Assembly: GCA_002102555.1 (NCBI GenBank) | Contig: MCFL01000146.1 | Coordinates: forward strand, 1-59,924 | Origin: Catenaria anguillulae PL171 | Lineage: Eukaryota > Blastocladiomycota > Blastocladiomycetes > Blastocladiales > Catenariaceae | Direction: 5' to 3' | DNA: 59,924 bases | Part shown: positions 44,006 through 53,898 of the stretch, piece by piece | Position numbering within the stretch: the first letter of the stretch is position 1 | Layout: every line of letters starts with the position of its first letter | Notes under the pieces: model-generated | Seen by the model: the letters and a program-made list of their open reading frames with translations, nothing else | Databases searched by the model: none | Told to the model about the DNA's origin: nothing | Made by a program: the position numbers and the translations under genes

Positions 44006-46075
44006 ATGCCTCCATCGCACGGCGCGCCTGCCCACGACCAGGGCCCGTCTTCGGTAGCAGCGAGCCCAGCACGGCCACCGGACCATCCCGGGGACCACCA
44101 GTCAAGCGAGCTGTTGCGTGAGTGCCTTGACCGGTCCACCAAACTGCTCGCCGATATGCAGCTCACTGCCGCGGCGACATCTTCTACTGGCCTCGACCTG
44201 TGCACTGCCCTGGCGCTCGTCAGCCGTATCCAGACTGCCCACCAAGCGATCGTCGCGGGTGCAGGCAGTCGCACAGCACAGGATTCAGCACCCGAAGTGG
44301 CGCATCGGACCGAGATTTCAATATCAGGTCGCGGCCGTCGCGTTTCGAACCACCAGGATGGATCACTGCCATCGCGAGCCAAACGTCGCTTCTCAAGTCG
44401 TGGCTATCGCTCCAACTCTCGTTCTGCGTCGCCTGAAATGGCCGTGGGCAGTGACAATTGCCTTGCATTGGTGACAAAACGCCCCAAGCGGCATGATAGC
44501 GGTTCCGCTCCCAACGAAGGTCCGGCTATCGCGGCCTCGCCAACGGATCTCATCTGTTCCCTCGGGCGCCTCCATATGCCTTCCCGGCGAGCCTACACCC
44601 TTGCTGTCCCTGACGACATTCTCAGCACATACTTTGTGGCCAACGGCACATATGCTCCGCGCTATCTCGCGCCTGGTGGACGGCTCACCGTCCATGGTCA
44701 TGTCCAACGCATTCAAGTCTTGGCTCATCATCTCGTTCCACCACGCACACTTTCTGATGCCGTCAAATCGTACTATCTCACACTGCTCAAACGCACCACA
44801 CATTATGCATCCGCTGCTCCTGCTCTAATCCAACTCCTACTCGAACGTGGTTTTGAGGGCACCGCCACGCAGCAAGAGCTCGAGCATGTTTATCAGGGTA
44901 ACAGAACGCCCAATCGAGCCATTGCCCAGGCGTGCACCCGACCGTACATTCTTGTGTGTTTGGCGCATCGTGCACATCGGCCAGACTTATGGCACGCGCT
45001 CATGGCGTGTTGTGACAACCCGGACGTGCCTGTGCCACCAGCGGCAAAGCTTGGGTTGCTTGTTGGGATTGAGATGGTTGGATTTGAAGAGCCCACGGCC
45101 GATTCAGAGCTCCCACCGGAACAATTGCGCACGTATGCGTTGCGTGAACGCATCGCCATTGTTGACACTTCGTATAGCAACGTTCGAGGCGGTTTGGCGG
45201 CGGCCGAGATACAGGGCATCGAAGCCGTAGAAGACGACCAAGTACTTTCTCCCCCGCCGCCCTTGTCCGAAGATGAGGATGCAGACGATCTGTCGTCATT
45301 GGACGACTTCGAGTCCGACACAGATCTTGCCGCTTCTGCTTCTGCTCCCGCCGCCTCGCTCGACCCCTCGCTCGCGGCCATCCCAACCTCATTACTCAAC
45401 CAAATCTCCAAAAGCATCCTTGCTTGCTTCACCACGCTTCGATACTGCCCCCAAGGCCGCCTGCGCATCCACACGCACCACCCATCGCTCACGGTCGCCG
45501 CGCACATTCTCGTGACGCCACGCGCCCTGCCAGCGGCCACAACTGCCAAATACCTCGCGCTCGCATCCACTGTGCACCCGAAAAGCAAGCGCGGCCCGTT
45601 TGGCCAAGTCATGGCATACGCGATCGTGCGCGGGCCCACGCGCCCGTTCACCACGCACAATGCACATCAGAGCAAGTGCAATGCGCAACCGCATGCGCGA
45701 CACGGGCTATATCCGATTCGCATGTCGCTGGTGCGGTGGGTTGCGCGGCCAGTGATGCTTGTCCAGCGGCTTGATAAGTGTGCGCCAGATTTTCGCAAGG
45801 TGTGGGAGCGGCTTGTGAAGCAGGTGGTCAAGACGTGGGATGGAAACGAGTCGAGTGCGGAGCGGAGGAGGAGGGAAGAGGAGTTGCATGGCGGACATTT
45901 GGTCATGCTTTTGGGATTGGAGCTGGTCGGGTTTGAAAAGCCAAAAGCTGGGGATGTAGTGCCGCCGGTGGATCAGGGCCAGTTTGTGGTCAGGGAGAGG
46001 TTTGCGTTGGTTGTGGGCGACTTGAGCTTTTGGGAGGAGGACGAGGATGGGCTAGGTGCAGATGAGGCAGAGTAA
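44006..46075 (+). CDS. LRER-family protein E (two modules)
   Basis: A single exon of about 689 residues from the ATG of MPPSHGAPAHD. The N-terminal helix reads ELLRECLDRSTKLLADMQLT. Module 1 (about 44700-45160) has VLAHHLVPPRTLSDAV, LIQLLLERGFEGTATQQELE, TRPYILVCLAHRAHRPDLWH, LGLLVGIEMVGFEEPTADSE and YALRERIAIVDTS. An acidic stretch follows. Module 2 (about 45490-46020) has VAAHILVTPRALPAATTAKY, MAYAIVRGPTRPFTTHNAHQ, VARPVMLVQRLDKC, VMLLGLELVGFEKPKAGDVV and FVVRERFALVVGDLSFW. After RGPTRPF the sequence departs from the other members for about 25 residues, perhaps from local change. It resembles C and D in layout, and F in the wording of its last module. Confidence 0.8.
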   Translation: MPPSHGAPAHDQGPSSVAASPARPPDHPGDHQSSELLRECLDRSTKLLADMQLTAAATSSTGLDLCTALALVSRIQTAHQAIVAGAGSRTAQDSAPEVAHRTEISISGRGRRVSNHQDGSLPSRAKRRFSSRGYRSNSRSASPEMAVGSDNCLALVTKRPKRHDSGSAPNEGPAIAASPTDLICSLGRLHMPSRRAYTLAVPDDILSTYFVANGTYAPRYLAPGGRLTVHGHVQRIQVLAHHLVPPRTLSDAVKSYYLTLLKRTTHYASAAPALIQLLLERGFEGTATQQELEHVYQGNRTPNRAIAQACTRPYILVCLAHRAHRPDLWHALMACCDNPDVPVPPAAKLGLLVGIEMVGFEEPTADSELPPEQLRTYALRERIAIVDTSYSNVRGGLAAAEIQGIEAVEDDQVLSPPPPLSEDEDADDLSSLDDFESDTDLAASASAPAASLDPSLAAIPTSLLNQISKSILACFTTLRYCPQGRLRIHTHHPSLTVAAHILVTPRALPAATTAKYLALASTVHPKSKRGPFGQVMAYAIVRGPTRPFTTHNAHQSKCNAQPHARHGLYPIRMSLVRWVARPVMLVQRLDKCAPDFRKVWERLVKQVVKTWDGNESSAERRRREEELHGGHLVMLLGLELVGFEKPKAGDVVPPVDQGQFVVRERFALVVGDLSFWEEDEDGLGADEAE

Positions 46076-46275
46076 GTAAATAAATCGGATCACAGACACA
46101 GCCTTGTCTCAATACTGTGGTTTGCTCATTTGTGTATACCCCTCAATTCAAGCATTTTGCTTTGCGTTTTCGCCGTAGACAAATAGTACAAGAGCATGAT
46201 GAAAATGCATTTAAACGTGAGCACGCACTACAAGTGGACAAGATCCCAAACTTGACGCCAAGTACAAGACTGACT

Positions 46276-47646
46276 TTAGGCCTTGACGGACGCCAAGGCA
46301 GCAGCAAACACCTCACGTGCCTTGTCCTGGCCACCCTCCTTGCCTGCCGCCGCAACCTCCTCGGTGATCTTTGTCAACCGCTCAACATCATCCTTGACGC
46401 CCTCAAGCAAAACTTCGAGCTCAATGCCCGTCGTCTCCATTTGGGCAGCGGTCGGGTTGGCATACAAGTAGGTCAACTCTTTGGTGACGAGCTGCTTGAG
46501 CGCCTTCTTTGCCTTCTTGACAAGCTCCTTTTGTGCCTTGGCAGCAGCCTTGGAGTCGGCAGCAGCAGCAGCAGCAGCGGCCTTTGCTTGCTCGGCAGCC
46601 AGCTTGGCGGCCGCCTCCTCCTCAGCCTTCTTGGCAGCAGCCGCCTCCTCAGCGGCCTTCTTGGCGGCCAATGCGCCAGCAGGACCGCCACTCGACGCGG
46701 CGGATCCGGGCTTGCCCTTTGACTTTTTAGCAGCCTTGTCCTCCTCCTTGAAGCGCTTCATGCGCTCGTCACATTTGAGCACGCGATCGACAAGCTGGCG
46801 CAACCGCGTGTTGTCCTCGTTCTTGCGGCGCTGGCGCTCGGCCTTGTTCTTTTGCTCCTGGTGGCGCTTGTTGTAGCGGTTGTCGGCGGCATCCGTGTCG
46901 TCGAGGTACTCGAACGTGCGAGTCGAGTCGAGGTTGTACCAAAAGTTGTAAAAGCCCTCGACAGCAGACTTGCCGCTGTTGATGTCGCCAATCTTGGGCA
47001 CCTTGGCCTTCTTGGAGAAGCGCGATTCGCGCTCAAAGATGGCGTCCACCTTGGTAAAGTACTCGGAGTGGTCCTCGGACGAGTCCCACCAGGCCTTGAC
47101 CTCAGCCTCAGTGGGGATATCGTCCGAGATGCCCTCGTCCACGCAATCAAACAAGTGGCGGCGCGTCGGGTCGGAAAGCACCTCGTACGCCTTGGCAATG
47201 CACTTGAACAAGGCATCGGCATTGGCCGTCGACTTGCCCTCGGCCGCCAGCTTGGCCGTCAACTTGTCGGGATGATGCTTGAGCACGGCCTTGCGATGCG
47301 CGGCCTTGATCTCGTCGGCCGTTGCCTTGTACCGCAAGTGCGCGAGCCCGAGCACGCGGTAGTGGTCCTGGTGCTTCCAGTTCTTTGGGTCGAGCGAGTC
47401 GAGGAAGTCTTGCTCGTCGGCATCCTCGCCGTCATCCGAGTCGGATTCGGCGGGGAACTCGTCAACGGTGTTGTCACCAAAGAGAGCTGCAATGGGCGAC
47501 TCGTCGAGCGGGTGGTCGCGCACGTGGAAGCGCGGCGAGGCCAGGTCGATGGGCAGGGCGCGCGGGGCAGACAGGTGGGCAATGGCGCCTCGGGCAGCGG
47601 TGGCCATGGCGGGCGGCAGGACGATGTCGAGGGTGGTGAGCGTCAT
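46276..47646 (-). CDS. ZUO1: zuotin, ribosome-associated J-domain co-chaperone
   Basis: The product, about 456 residues, matches zuotin/MPP11. Zuotin forms the ribosome-associated complex with an Hsp70 of the Ssz1 type and stimulates Ssb on nascent chains at the tunnel exit. The J domain is at residues 95-175, with DHYRVLGLAHLRYKAT, the catalytic HPD in LKHHPDKLTAKLAAEGK, and AYEVLSDPTRRHLFDCVDEG. The zuotin homology region follows (FTKVDAIFERESRFSKK, VEGFYNFWYNLDSTRTFEYL). The charged middle domain (EQKNKAERQRRKNEDNTRLR) binds ribosomal RNA in yeast. An Ala/Lys/Glu-rich helix and a C-terminal helical bundle complete it. The start is the ATG of MTLTTLDIVLPP. It is one exon, divergent from the gene at 48252. 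Confidence 0.93.
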   Translation of the reverse strand: MTLTTLDIVLPPAMATAARGAIAHLSAPRALPIDLASPRFHVRDHPLDESPIAALFGDNTVDEFPAESDSDDGEDADEQDFLDSLDPKNWKHQDHYRVLGLAHLRYKATADEIKAAHRKAVLKHHPDKLTAKLAAEGKSTANADALFKCIAKAYEVLSDPTRRHLFDCVDEGISDDIPTEAEVKAWWDSSEDHSEYFTKVDAIFERESRFSKKAKVPKIGDINSGKSAVEGFYNFWYNLDSTRTFEYLDDTDAADNRYNKRHQEQKNKAERQRRKNEDNTRLRQLVDRVLKCDERMKRFKEEDKAAKKSKGKPGSAASSGGPAGALAAKKAAEEAAAAKKAEEEAAAKLAAEQAKAAAAAAAADSKAAAKAQKELVKKAKKALKQLVTKELTYLYANPTAAQMETTGIELEVLLEGVKDDVERLTKITEEVAAAGKEGGQDKAREVFAAALASVKA

Positions 47647-48251
47647 TGTGTTGCGAAGTATGCGTTGATGCTTTGCATTCGATATACGGCACAAGGCACG
47701 ATCATCTTAACTTCTTGAGCAGCATGTTAGGGCCTCTGTGGCGGGGTTGCAGCGATGTGGCGACAAGCGTATTGCATCTGGTGGCACACAGAAGTCACGT
47801 GATCCGTGTCCAGCTGACGCCTGTTCGATCCGATCCGATCTGATCTGATCGCAAGAGTGCTCCATCCTCACGTCTGCCTTCAAGTTGTCTTGCTCTTTGC
47901 ATGCAATTTGCCTTTATGTATCATTCCAAGAACCGCATCGCACGCTCTCACGTGCTCGTTGGGTTTGCTACGGGGCAACCCCAGCTGCCGGCGACAGGAT
48001 CAAGTCCATCAACTGTCTCTCTCCACTCCGTCGCCAAGCTGCGGCAAGGTTCAGAGTCTGTGAACGTGAAGGAAAGTTGGTCGCTCTTCTGGTCGCTCTA
48101 CATCTGATCACTGATCAGGAGTAGTGAAGAAAGTACAAAAGCTGACCAGTTCCCACGACACCCAAGGTCTCTGTCGTCGCAACCGCACGTCAAGCACGCC
48201 ATCTGCAGTCACCCTCCCACCATTCTCACCCAACATCACCCACAGACCACC
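47647..48251. promoter_or_regulatory. divergent promoter region, zuotin / unknown gene
   Basis: About 0.6 kb between two outward starts. A short direct repeat of GATCC and GATCT units lies at about 47825-47851. No other element recognised. Confidence 0.4.
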
Positions 48252-49183
48252 ATGCCCGACATCAACCTCGACTTTGGCGATGCGTCGGAAACGCCACAAC
48301 CCGCAACCTCGCACATTGTCAAGCCCACGCATCAGCCAGATTCGTACGGCACACTTAACATCATCGGGCCATTCTACGTGAAATACCAAGCGCACGTAGG
48401 GACGCATATGAAGGGCGTCATCATCCCGCTAGTGTTCGACCCGAACGAGAAGCAAGGGCAAGCACGCGACACGGCCACGAACGACGTGGCAATGACTTTC
48501 AGCCATTACGTCGGCAAGAAGGCAGCTGCCCTGCCAAGGTTCATACGCATAAGCAGCGGCCGCGTAAAGAGCGCTCCGTCCAATAACAAGGACGTCCTGG
48601 ACCTCGAGGTCCATTTCTCTGATTACACCCCGTTCCCCCATCCTGACCGTGACTACCATCCTGGGGCGTGCGCTGTTGTCTTGGTCGGGGTCAATCGCAC
48701 TGACCTCACTGGCATACCAAATGGACCCGGGCATGTCAACATCAAACTCGAGATCGACCTCCGTGGCATCAATAAGGTCACAGTTATCGCCCGAATGCAG
48801 TGCCGCAGGTACGCACATCGACATTCACTAGTCCCATCGCCGCACTAACAGTCAATGGCGTTGTCACGATACAGGCTGTTTACCGCTGGTGCCGTTGTTC
48901 CATGGTTGCAAGTCAACCAAACGGTCCAAGTTGTTGGGCCGCAATTGAAGAATGTAACCGGCGAAACCGGCGTGCTGTACATCCAAGCCAATGACATAGG
49001 CGTTGTCCCCAATGTATTGTACCTGGAAGAAGCACCGCTGGCCCGGGACTTCTTTGGTGACGACGCGGTAGATGGGATCGAAGCCCGGTGGGCGACGCAG
49101 GATCAGGCAGCGTCGCGGCAGGAGGCTCGAGTGGTGACGAGGAGGGTGCATCGGCCAGCAAGAAACGCAAGAAGCCGGCGTGA
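48252..49183 (+). CDS. unknown protein with C-terminal nuclear signal
   Basis: No family recognised. Exons 48252-48808, 48875-49056 and 49101-49183 (introns 66 and 44 nt, phases agree) give about 273 residues. The body alternates short beta-like segments (LNIIGPFYVKYQAHVGTHMK, GVIIPLVFDPNE, KDVLDLEVHFSDYTPF, CAVVLVGVNRTDLTG, NIKLEIDLRGINKVTVIARM), suggesting an all-beta or OB-type fold. Splicing the 44-nt intron leads to an acidic/Gly-rich tail that ends SASKKRKKPA, a plain nuclear localisation signal. Without this splice the frame runs on to 49280 without meaning, which supports the intron. A nucleic-acid-binding role is possible, but no motif proves it. Confidence 0.55.
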
Positions 49184-49490
49184 GGTCAGAGGAAACTGTT
49201 TTGGTCCAGCCGTCATGTCGTTTGACCTGGAAGACTCTTCGTTCATATCAGTCATTTCATGCAATTCCAACAAAAGATAATATTCACAAGACAGTCTTGA
49301 CTGATGGACCTGCAGGATCGCCTCTCGATTGATTGCTAAAATCCGCAGGCCTGGCTCAAGAGATCAACAGGAGCAGGCCAGGGAACAGGTCCGACAGGCA
49401 AAGCGTGAATCGGCGAGCCGGTCAAGCTTTCCGCCATCATTTCGAGTCTACACTCAGGGTTGCCCCTTCGCAATTCCCGCTTGCGCAACG
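49184..49490. other. intergenic spacer
   Basis: Between the unknown nuclear protein and the FIST-like gene. The FIST-like frame is open upstream of its first ATG through part of this stretch, but I see no similarity there. Confidence 0.4.
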
Positions 49491-50693
49491 ATGAAGAAGG
49501 CACTGCAACTCGCCATTTCCGTCGCGAAACCCGCATCACGCGCGCCGCCAGTGACCGCCGTCGTGGCCGCTCACCGTCACCAGATCGGCGCTGTCATGTG
49601 CCCAGACGACGCAGACACTGGGTTCTCCAATGCTTCGTCCAAGATCGTCACCTTGACACCTCCAGCTTCCTCCTCGTCCTCTTGGTCCACATTTACCCGC
49701 CCATCATGGACCGCCGCATCCGTGTCTGTCGGTAGGTGGCATCGACCCGCCTCCGCATCAAATCCACCGCCGCAATTCTCGCCTGGAGCAACCCTCTGGG
49801 GCACGTCCACGACCGCTTCCTCATCCTCAACACCCACAAAGCTTGACCCATCACTACCCAACCCACACCTCACCGACCTCGTTATCGGGTTTGGCGACGG
49901 GACCGCTGCCCACGGCCACGATACGTCCTCGTCCACGACAGCGTTTCCTCGCGCACTTGACGCGGCGTTCCCCGGGGTGCGCAACATGATTGGCATTGTG
50001 GCGGGGCCAACGCCGTTTGTCACTGGCAAGCCGTTCACCTTGTTTGCGGACGATGGAGAGGTCAAGGAGAGTGGATTTGTTGGTGCGGCGCTGGTGCGCG
50101 GTACAAGCAAGAGCGGGAGCGATTCGGAGCAGAAAAGCGTGCCAATCACGTGCAAGTTGACTTTTACCGGGCTGGCTCCGCTGGGCGGCGTACAATTGGT
50201 GACGAGGGCTCAGGGCAATGTGATTTTGGATGTATCTGGCGTTGGCCAAGGATCTCCAAGTGATGTAGCTGCTTCCCCTGCCGCGCTGTTGATCAAGTCG
50301 CTCGGAAAGAACCTGAATGCCCCGGGAGCCAAAGAGCGTCGCGTGTATGCAGGTCTCTCGCTTCAGCCTGGTGAGCAGCCATTCCTGTTGACGGACATCA
50401 CTGCGGGTGACCCTTCGCGCGGGTTCTTGGCGCTGGCCACGCATTTGGCTGTGCAGCCCGGGTGGGCCATTCAGTTTTTTGAGTCGCAGTCAAGTGAGGC
50501 AGTGAAGCCACCCGTGATTGTGCTGAATGGGGTCGAGGTCGAGTGTCCCCATGGGTTCACGGCCTGGTCGAGCGAGGTTGGCCGATCCGTTTTGCACGGG
50601 CGGCATGCGAGGTTGACAATTGAGGTTGAGGGTTGGCGGTCAAGGAGGAGGTTGTGGTCGAGTAGTACACTGTTCCATCTTTCTGACATGTAA
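49491..50693 (+). CDS. FIST-domain-like protein (tentative)
   Basis: About 400 residues from the ATG of MKKALQLAISVAKPASRA. The Ser/Ala/Arg-rich N-terminus without early acidic residues could be a mitochondrial presequence. The body has PHLTDLVIGFGDGTAAHG, then LDAAFPGVRNMIGIVAGPTP, then FTLFADDGEVKESGFVGAAL, an arrangement like FIST_N domains (Phe-Pro-Gly, Gly-rich turn, a strand with Asp-Gly, then a Gly-Val/Ala strand). The second half (LLIKSLGKNLNAPG, LLTDITAGDPSRGFLALATH, GWAIQFFESQ) could be the FIST_C part. FIST domains bind small ligands in sensor proteins and occur in F-box protein 22. A Pro/Ser-rich insert lies near residues 55-125. The assignment rests on pattern only. Confidence 0.45.
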   Translation: MKKALQLAISVAKPASRAPPVTAVVAAHRHQIGAVMCPDDADTGFSNASSKIVTLTPPASSSSSWSTFTRPSWTAASVSVGRWHRPASASNPPPQFSPGATLWGTSTTASSSSTPTKLDPSLPNPHLTDLVIGFGDGTAAHGHDTSSSTTAFPRALDAAFPGVRNMIGIVAGPTPFVTGKPFTLFADDGEVKESGFVGAALVRGTSKSGSDSEQKSVPITCKLTFTGLAPLGGVQLVTRAQGNVILDVSGVGQGSPSDVAASPAALLIKSLGKNLNAPGAKERRVYAGLSLQPGEQPFLLTDITAGDPSRGFLALATHLAVQPGWAIQFFESQSSEAVKPPVIVLNGVEVECPHGFTAWSSEVGRSVLHGRHARLTIEVEGWRSRRRLWSSSTLFHLSDM

Positions 50694-50816
50694 ATGTCCG
50701 ACAAGACCACATAAGTAGTCTTCATCAGGTCATCATCGTTTCGCTTTCGCGTGCTCAGGCTCATGCGATCAATGCATACAAGATGATCAACCACAATCAA
50801 ACCATAATCGGCTGCA

Positions 50817-52807
50817 ATGGACGCATTCAACCCGCCGCACTCGCTGCATTTGATGCCGTCCACCATGCCGCCCGGCACACCCATAGCCGACACGGCCACG
50901 CCCGCTGCCGCCGCTCCCGCGGGAACCAAACCTTTCGCGACGACTACGACGACCACTTCTGCTGCACCCGGCAGGCCCGGCACGGCAACGGCGACGGTCA
51001 CGGCCATGGCAGCAGAATCATGCAGCGACACGGACTCGGGCACAGGTTCGGATTCCGACACGGACGCATCCCCGGACATACCCTCTACTTCATACACGCC
51101 TGGAAGCTTTTGTGCTCCTGGCCGTCGCTTGATGCCGAAACCCGTTCCCAATGCACTTGTTTCGCACGATACGTCATCCACCGCTTCTTCACCCTCGACC
51201 TTGATTGAGGGTCTCTCCATCCATTCGCAATCCTCGCAAATGGCTCAGCCAGCGTCACAGCTTGCCCGTGGCGGACACGGTCACGACAGCGCTCTGCACA
51301 CGTCGACTGGCACGCCGACCGTGACGCCTGCTGAGCCAAAGTATCCCATGGTCTTGCCAAGCAAATCAGGCTTCCTGGAAGTACGGCGCCGTCAACGTAA
51401 CCAATGCTTTGAGGCAGGTGATTACTCCCACCTTGGCGTCAAGTCAGCAGCTGCATCGACGCCGCCTGCACAGCCGGCGCCATCATCGTCCGCGACATCG
51501 TCCAGTGGCGAGACAAGCATCAACGTACCAGTATGCGGGAAAAGAGCAAGCGCCCGCGACCATGTCGTGCACCAACGCGTTCACGCAAACGGGCGGCGAA
51601 GTCTTGACTGCTCAAGATTGGACTGGTATTCCCGAATGTATGAATTGACCGTCGAATGCACCTTGCCACTGTCAACTGAGACCTATCCCGATTGACCGTG
51701 ATTGTTTCCCCCACAGTTCCACTTGACGTGCACATGCGCGACCCGATTGGTCCGGCACCCGCACCATCCACTCCAGCACGCTCGTCGACGCCTCGTGATA
51801 CCGCCATGGCCGATACGCCTCCCTTGCTTGCCGTGCCCATGGCATCCTTTTCAGCCGCCACAGCCAGTGGAATCGCGCCACCAAGCCGCACACCTGCAGA
51901 ATGGACCACCTCAGGATTCTTTGCGTCGAGTTCCTCCACGCCTCGCAAACTCCGCGTCATTCCACCAAAGGCGCCCGCGACCGGTTCCATTCGCAGGCGA
52001 GACACGATGCGCCCGGCCTTGCAACGGCAAGACACGTTGGAGCTGGATCCGGACATCCTGGTCACACCCCCCGCGATAGTCTCGAGCGCCGTGGACGCAC
52101 GAGGTGTGCCCCCACCGGAAGAACGGCGACGCAATGCAATTCTGTCGAATCAAGTGGTTCGCCAAAATGCACTCATGCCGACGCCGCCGCGGCCGCGGCC
52201 GGTGCCTGCACCAGGGGCATTGTTGCGGCATGGAAACCAAGCGCAGGGCGTGGGCGGGCAGATGGGAACCAAGATGGCATCAAGTGAGTCGGGTATGTGG
52301 ATGCGCTCGCCCAGCGGGTGATCAGGCGGGTGCGTAAAAACTTGTTTGGGCAATATTGCTGATACAATCTTTGCTCGCTGCGCTTTGTACATAGACGGAT
52401 CGTTTTCGTCCACGTCGACAGTTGAACTGGATGCCCACTCGCCACCTCACCAATCCTTGTTGTCGGGGTTTGAGTCGTTGAGCGATGCCGAGGATCCACC
52501 CGCCGTGTACCGCGGACCAACCGACCCGTTGCCAAAGTCATGTTTGAAACGTGCCGCGAAGCGCGCCCGTGACGACTCGGAGGCAGATGACCACGATGTT
52601 GGCGACGCTCTTGGCACCGGGCATCCGTGCGTGACCGATGGACCCGTCAAGCGGTTCAGGTTTGCCGGCGTGAATAGCGTGAAAGAGTTTGATTGGACCG
52701 ACCAATGCTTCAAGCTGGGCGAGGAGAGGGTCGAAAGCGCAATGGATGTGGATTTGGCCGCGCACATCGAGATGGGCCAACGTGAGAGTATCACCGACGA
52801 GGAGTGA
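50817..52807 (+). CDS. disordered Ser/Pro/Thr-rich protein, possible PP1 regulator
   Basis: I infer exons 50817-51437, 51532-51637, 51717-52283 and 52395-52807, in phase, for about 568 residues. No folded domain is visible. The N-terminal half has Ala/Thr tracts and a Ser-Asp-Thr acidic run. Short conserved-looking islands are YPMVLPSKSGFLEVRRRQRN, SFCAPGRRLMPKP, TSGFFASSSSTPRKLRVIPP, EERRRNAILSNQVVRQNALM and, near the end, LPKSCLKRAAKRARDD and VKRFRFAGVNSVKEFDWTDQ. The last two resemble the SILK and RVxF docking motifs by which regulators bind protein phosphatase 1, with the spacing seen in such regulators. Many TP and SP sites suggest phosphorylation by cyclin-dependent kinases. Identity unknown. 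Confidence 0.55.
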
Positions 52808-53156
52808 GCGTCTATCATTTGTCCGTTAACTCTGTATGGATTTTCCTGTGTCGCTGACAGTTCATCCTGCTCGTTATGAACAAGAAGTTCCCACTTGTCG
52901 TTTTCAAGATCTCGTCTTCTCGATTGACTTGAGTTTCTTCTTCAAACCCATTGTTCCTATCCCAAATGCTTACGCCCTGCTAAATCACTTGTGTTCAGCA
53001 CATTCCACTCCATTGTTTCCTCTTGCCCTGTTGTTACGACTTGCATACATACACAAATGAACCCCTTTTTTCAATGAATCGGTTCCAGGGGATAGTATCG
53101 AATACTCGGCACACTCAGGAAAACTATACAAATGGCCCACCAAACCAAACATGAAC
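52808..53156. other. convergent intergenic spacer
   Basis: Between the ends of the possible PP1 regulator (+) and LRER-family member F (-). No gene or repeat recognised. Confidence 0.4.
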
Positions 53157-53720
53157 TCAATCGTCACCGTCATCCTTTCCTTTCTTGTTCCCATCAGCAT
53201 CCAGCACGCTCACGTCGTCCATCATCAGAGCATACCTCTCCCTGACCACAAACTCGCACGTATCCAATGCCAGCACCTGATCATCAACCCTTGGCTCTTC
53301 AAATCCAACCGCCTCGAGTCCCAGCAGCATGACCAGCACGCCAGAGTCCACTTTGGGTCGCCACGCATTCCGGTCATGACTCGGCTCATGGGTGCTCGCA
53401 TCCTCTACCAGTTTCCGCCACACGTGCCCATACTCGGGTTTGGACCTGTCGCGCGTGGCAACAAGCACCACGGGCCGTGCGACACACCAGACCGCCGCCG
53501 CCCGCACTTGCCACGCGGCCGCGTTGGAGCTGAAACACTCACTTAGGATACCGAGGAGCTGGTGCGATTTTTCGAGGCAGTCCGTGAGCAACTGGCGCGG
53601 CGCCCGTGAGATACGCGTGCTGCTGTTGAATCGGCCGCGGACGGCGACGCGTGGTGGGTGCCGAGCATTGCTGTTGGTTCCAAGACTGCGTTCTGCTTTG
53701 TTCGATGGTGACCAATGCAT
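53157..53720 (-). CDS. LRER-family protein F (minimal copy)
   Basis: An intact 187-codon frame from ATG 53720. It has the N-terminal helix of the family (RQLLTDCLEKSHQLLGILSE) joined directly to the second half of one module: VARPVVLVATRDRSKPEYGH, VWRKLVEDA, LVMLLGLEAVGFEEPRVDDQ and FVVRERYALMMDDVSVLDAD. The first half of the module, with the VLAHxLVPAR strand and the RGPTRPF segment, is missing. The wording of its module is closest to the last module of E. It could be an internally deleted copy that is still translated, or a natural short form that competes with the long members. Confidence 0.65.
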   Translation of the reverse strand: MHWSPSNKAERSLGTNSNARHPPRVAVRGRFNSSTRISRAPRQLLTDCLEKSHQLLGILSECFSSNAAAWQVRAAAVWCVARPVVLVATRDRSKPEYGHVWRKLVEDASTHEPSHDRNAWRPKVDSGVLVMLLGLEAVGFEEPRVDDQVLALDTCEFVVRERYALMMDDVSVLDADGNKKGKDDGDD

Positions 53721-53898
53721 TGACTTGCGCTCTTTCTTTGCATAGTCTCAACCTTGTGGATGCAAGTCACTCTTCCAGCACGTGTTTGTTTCGGCTGGAC
53801 GTCTTGTTCGCACCTGCATTTACGCTCTGATTTTCGGTTCTGCAACTGCCATGACGCACCATACACCGGAACTAGAAACCCCATGCAATTAGGGCATC

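Noticed and set aside
49184-49280. C-terminal extension of the unknown nuclear protein to 49280
   Set aside because: The extension has no coding character, whereas splicing at 49057-49100 gives an acidic tail and nuclear signal.
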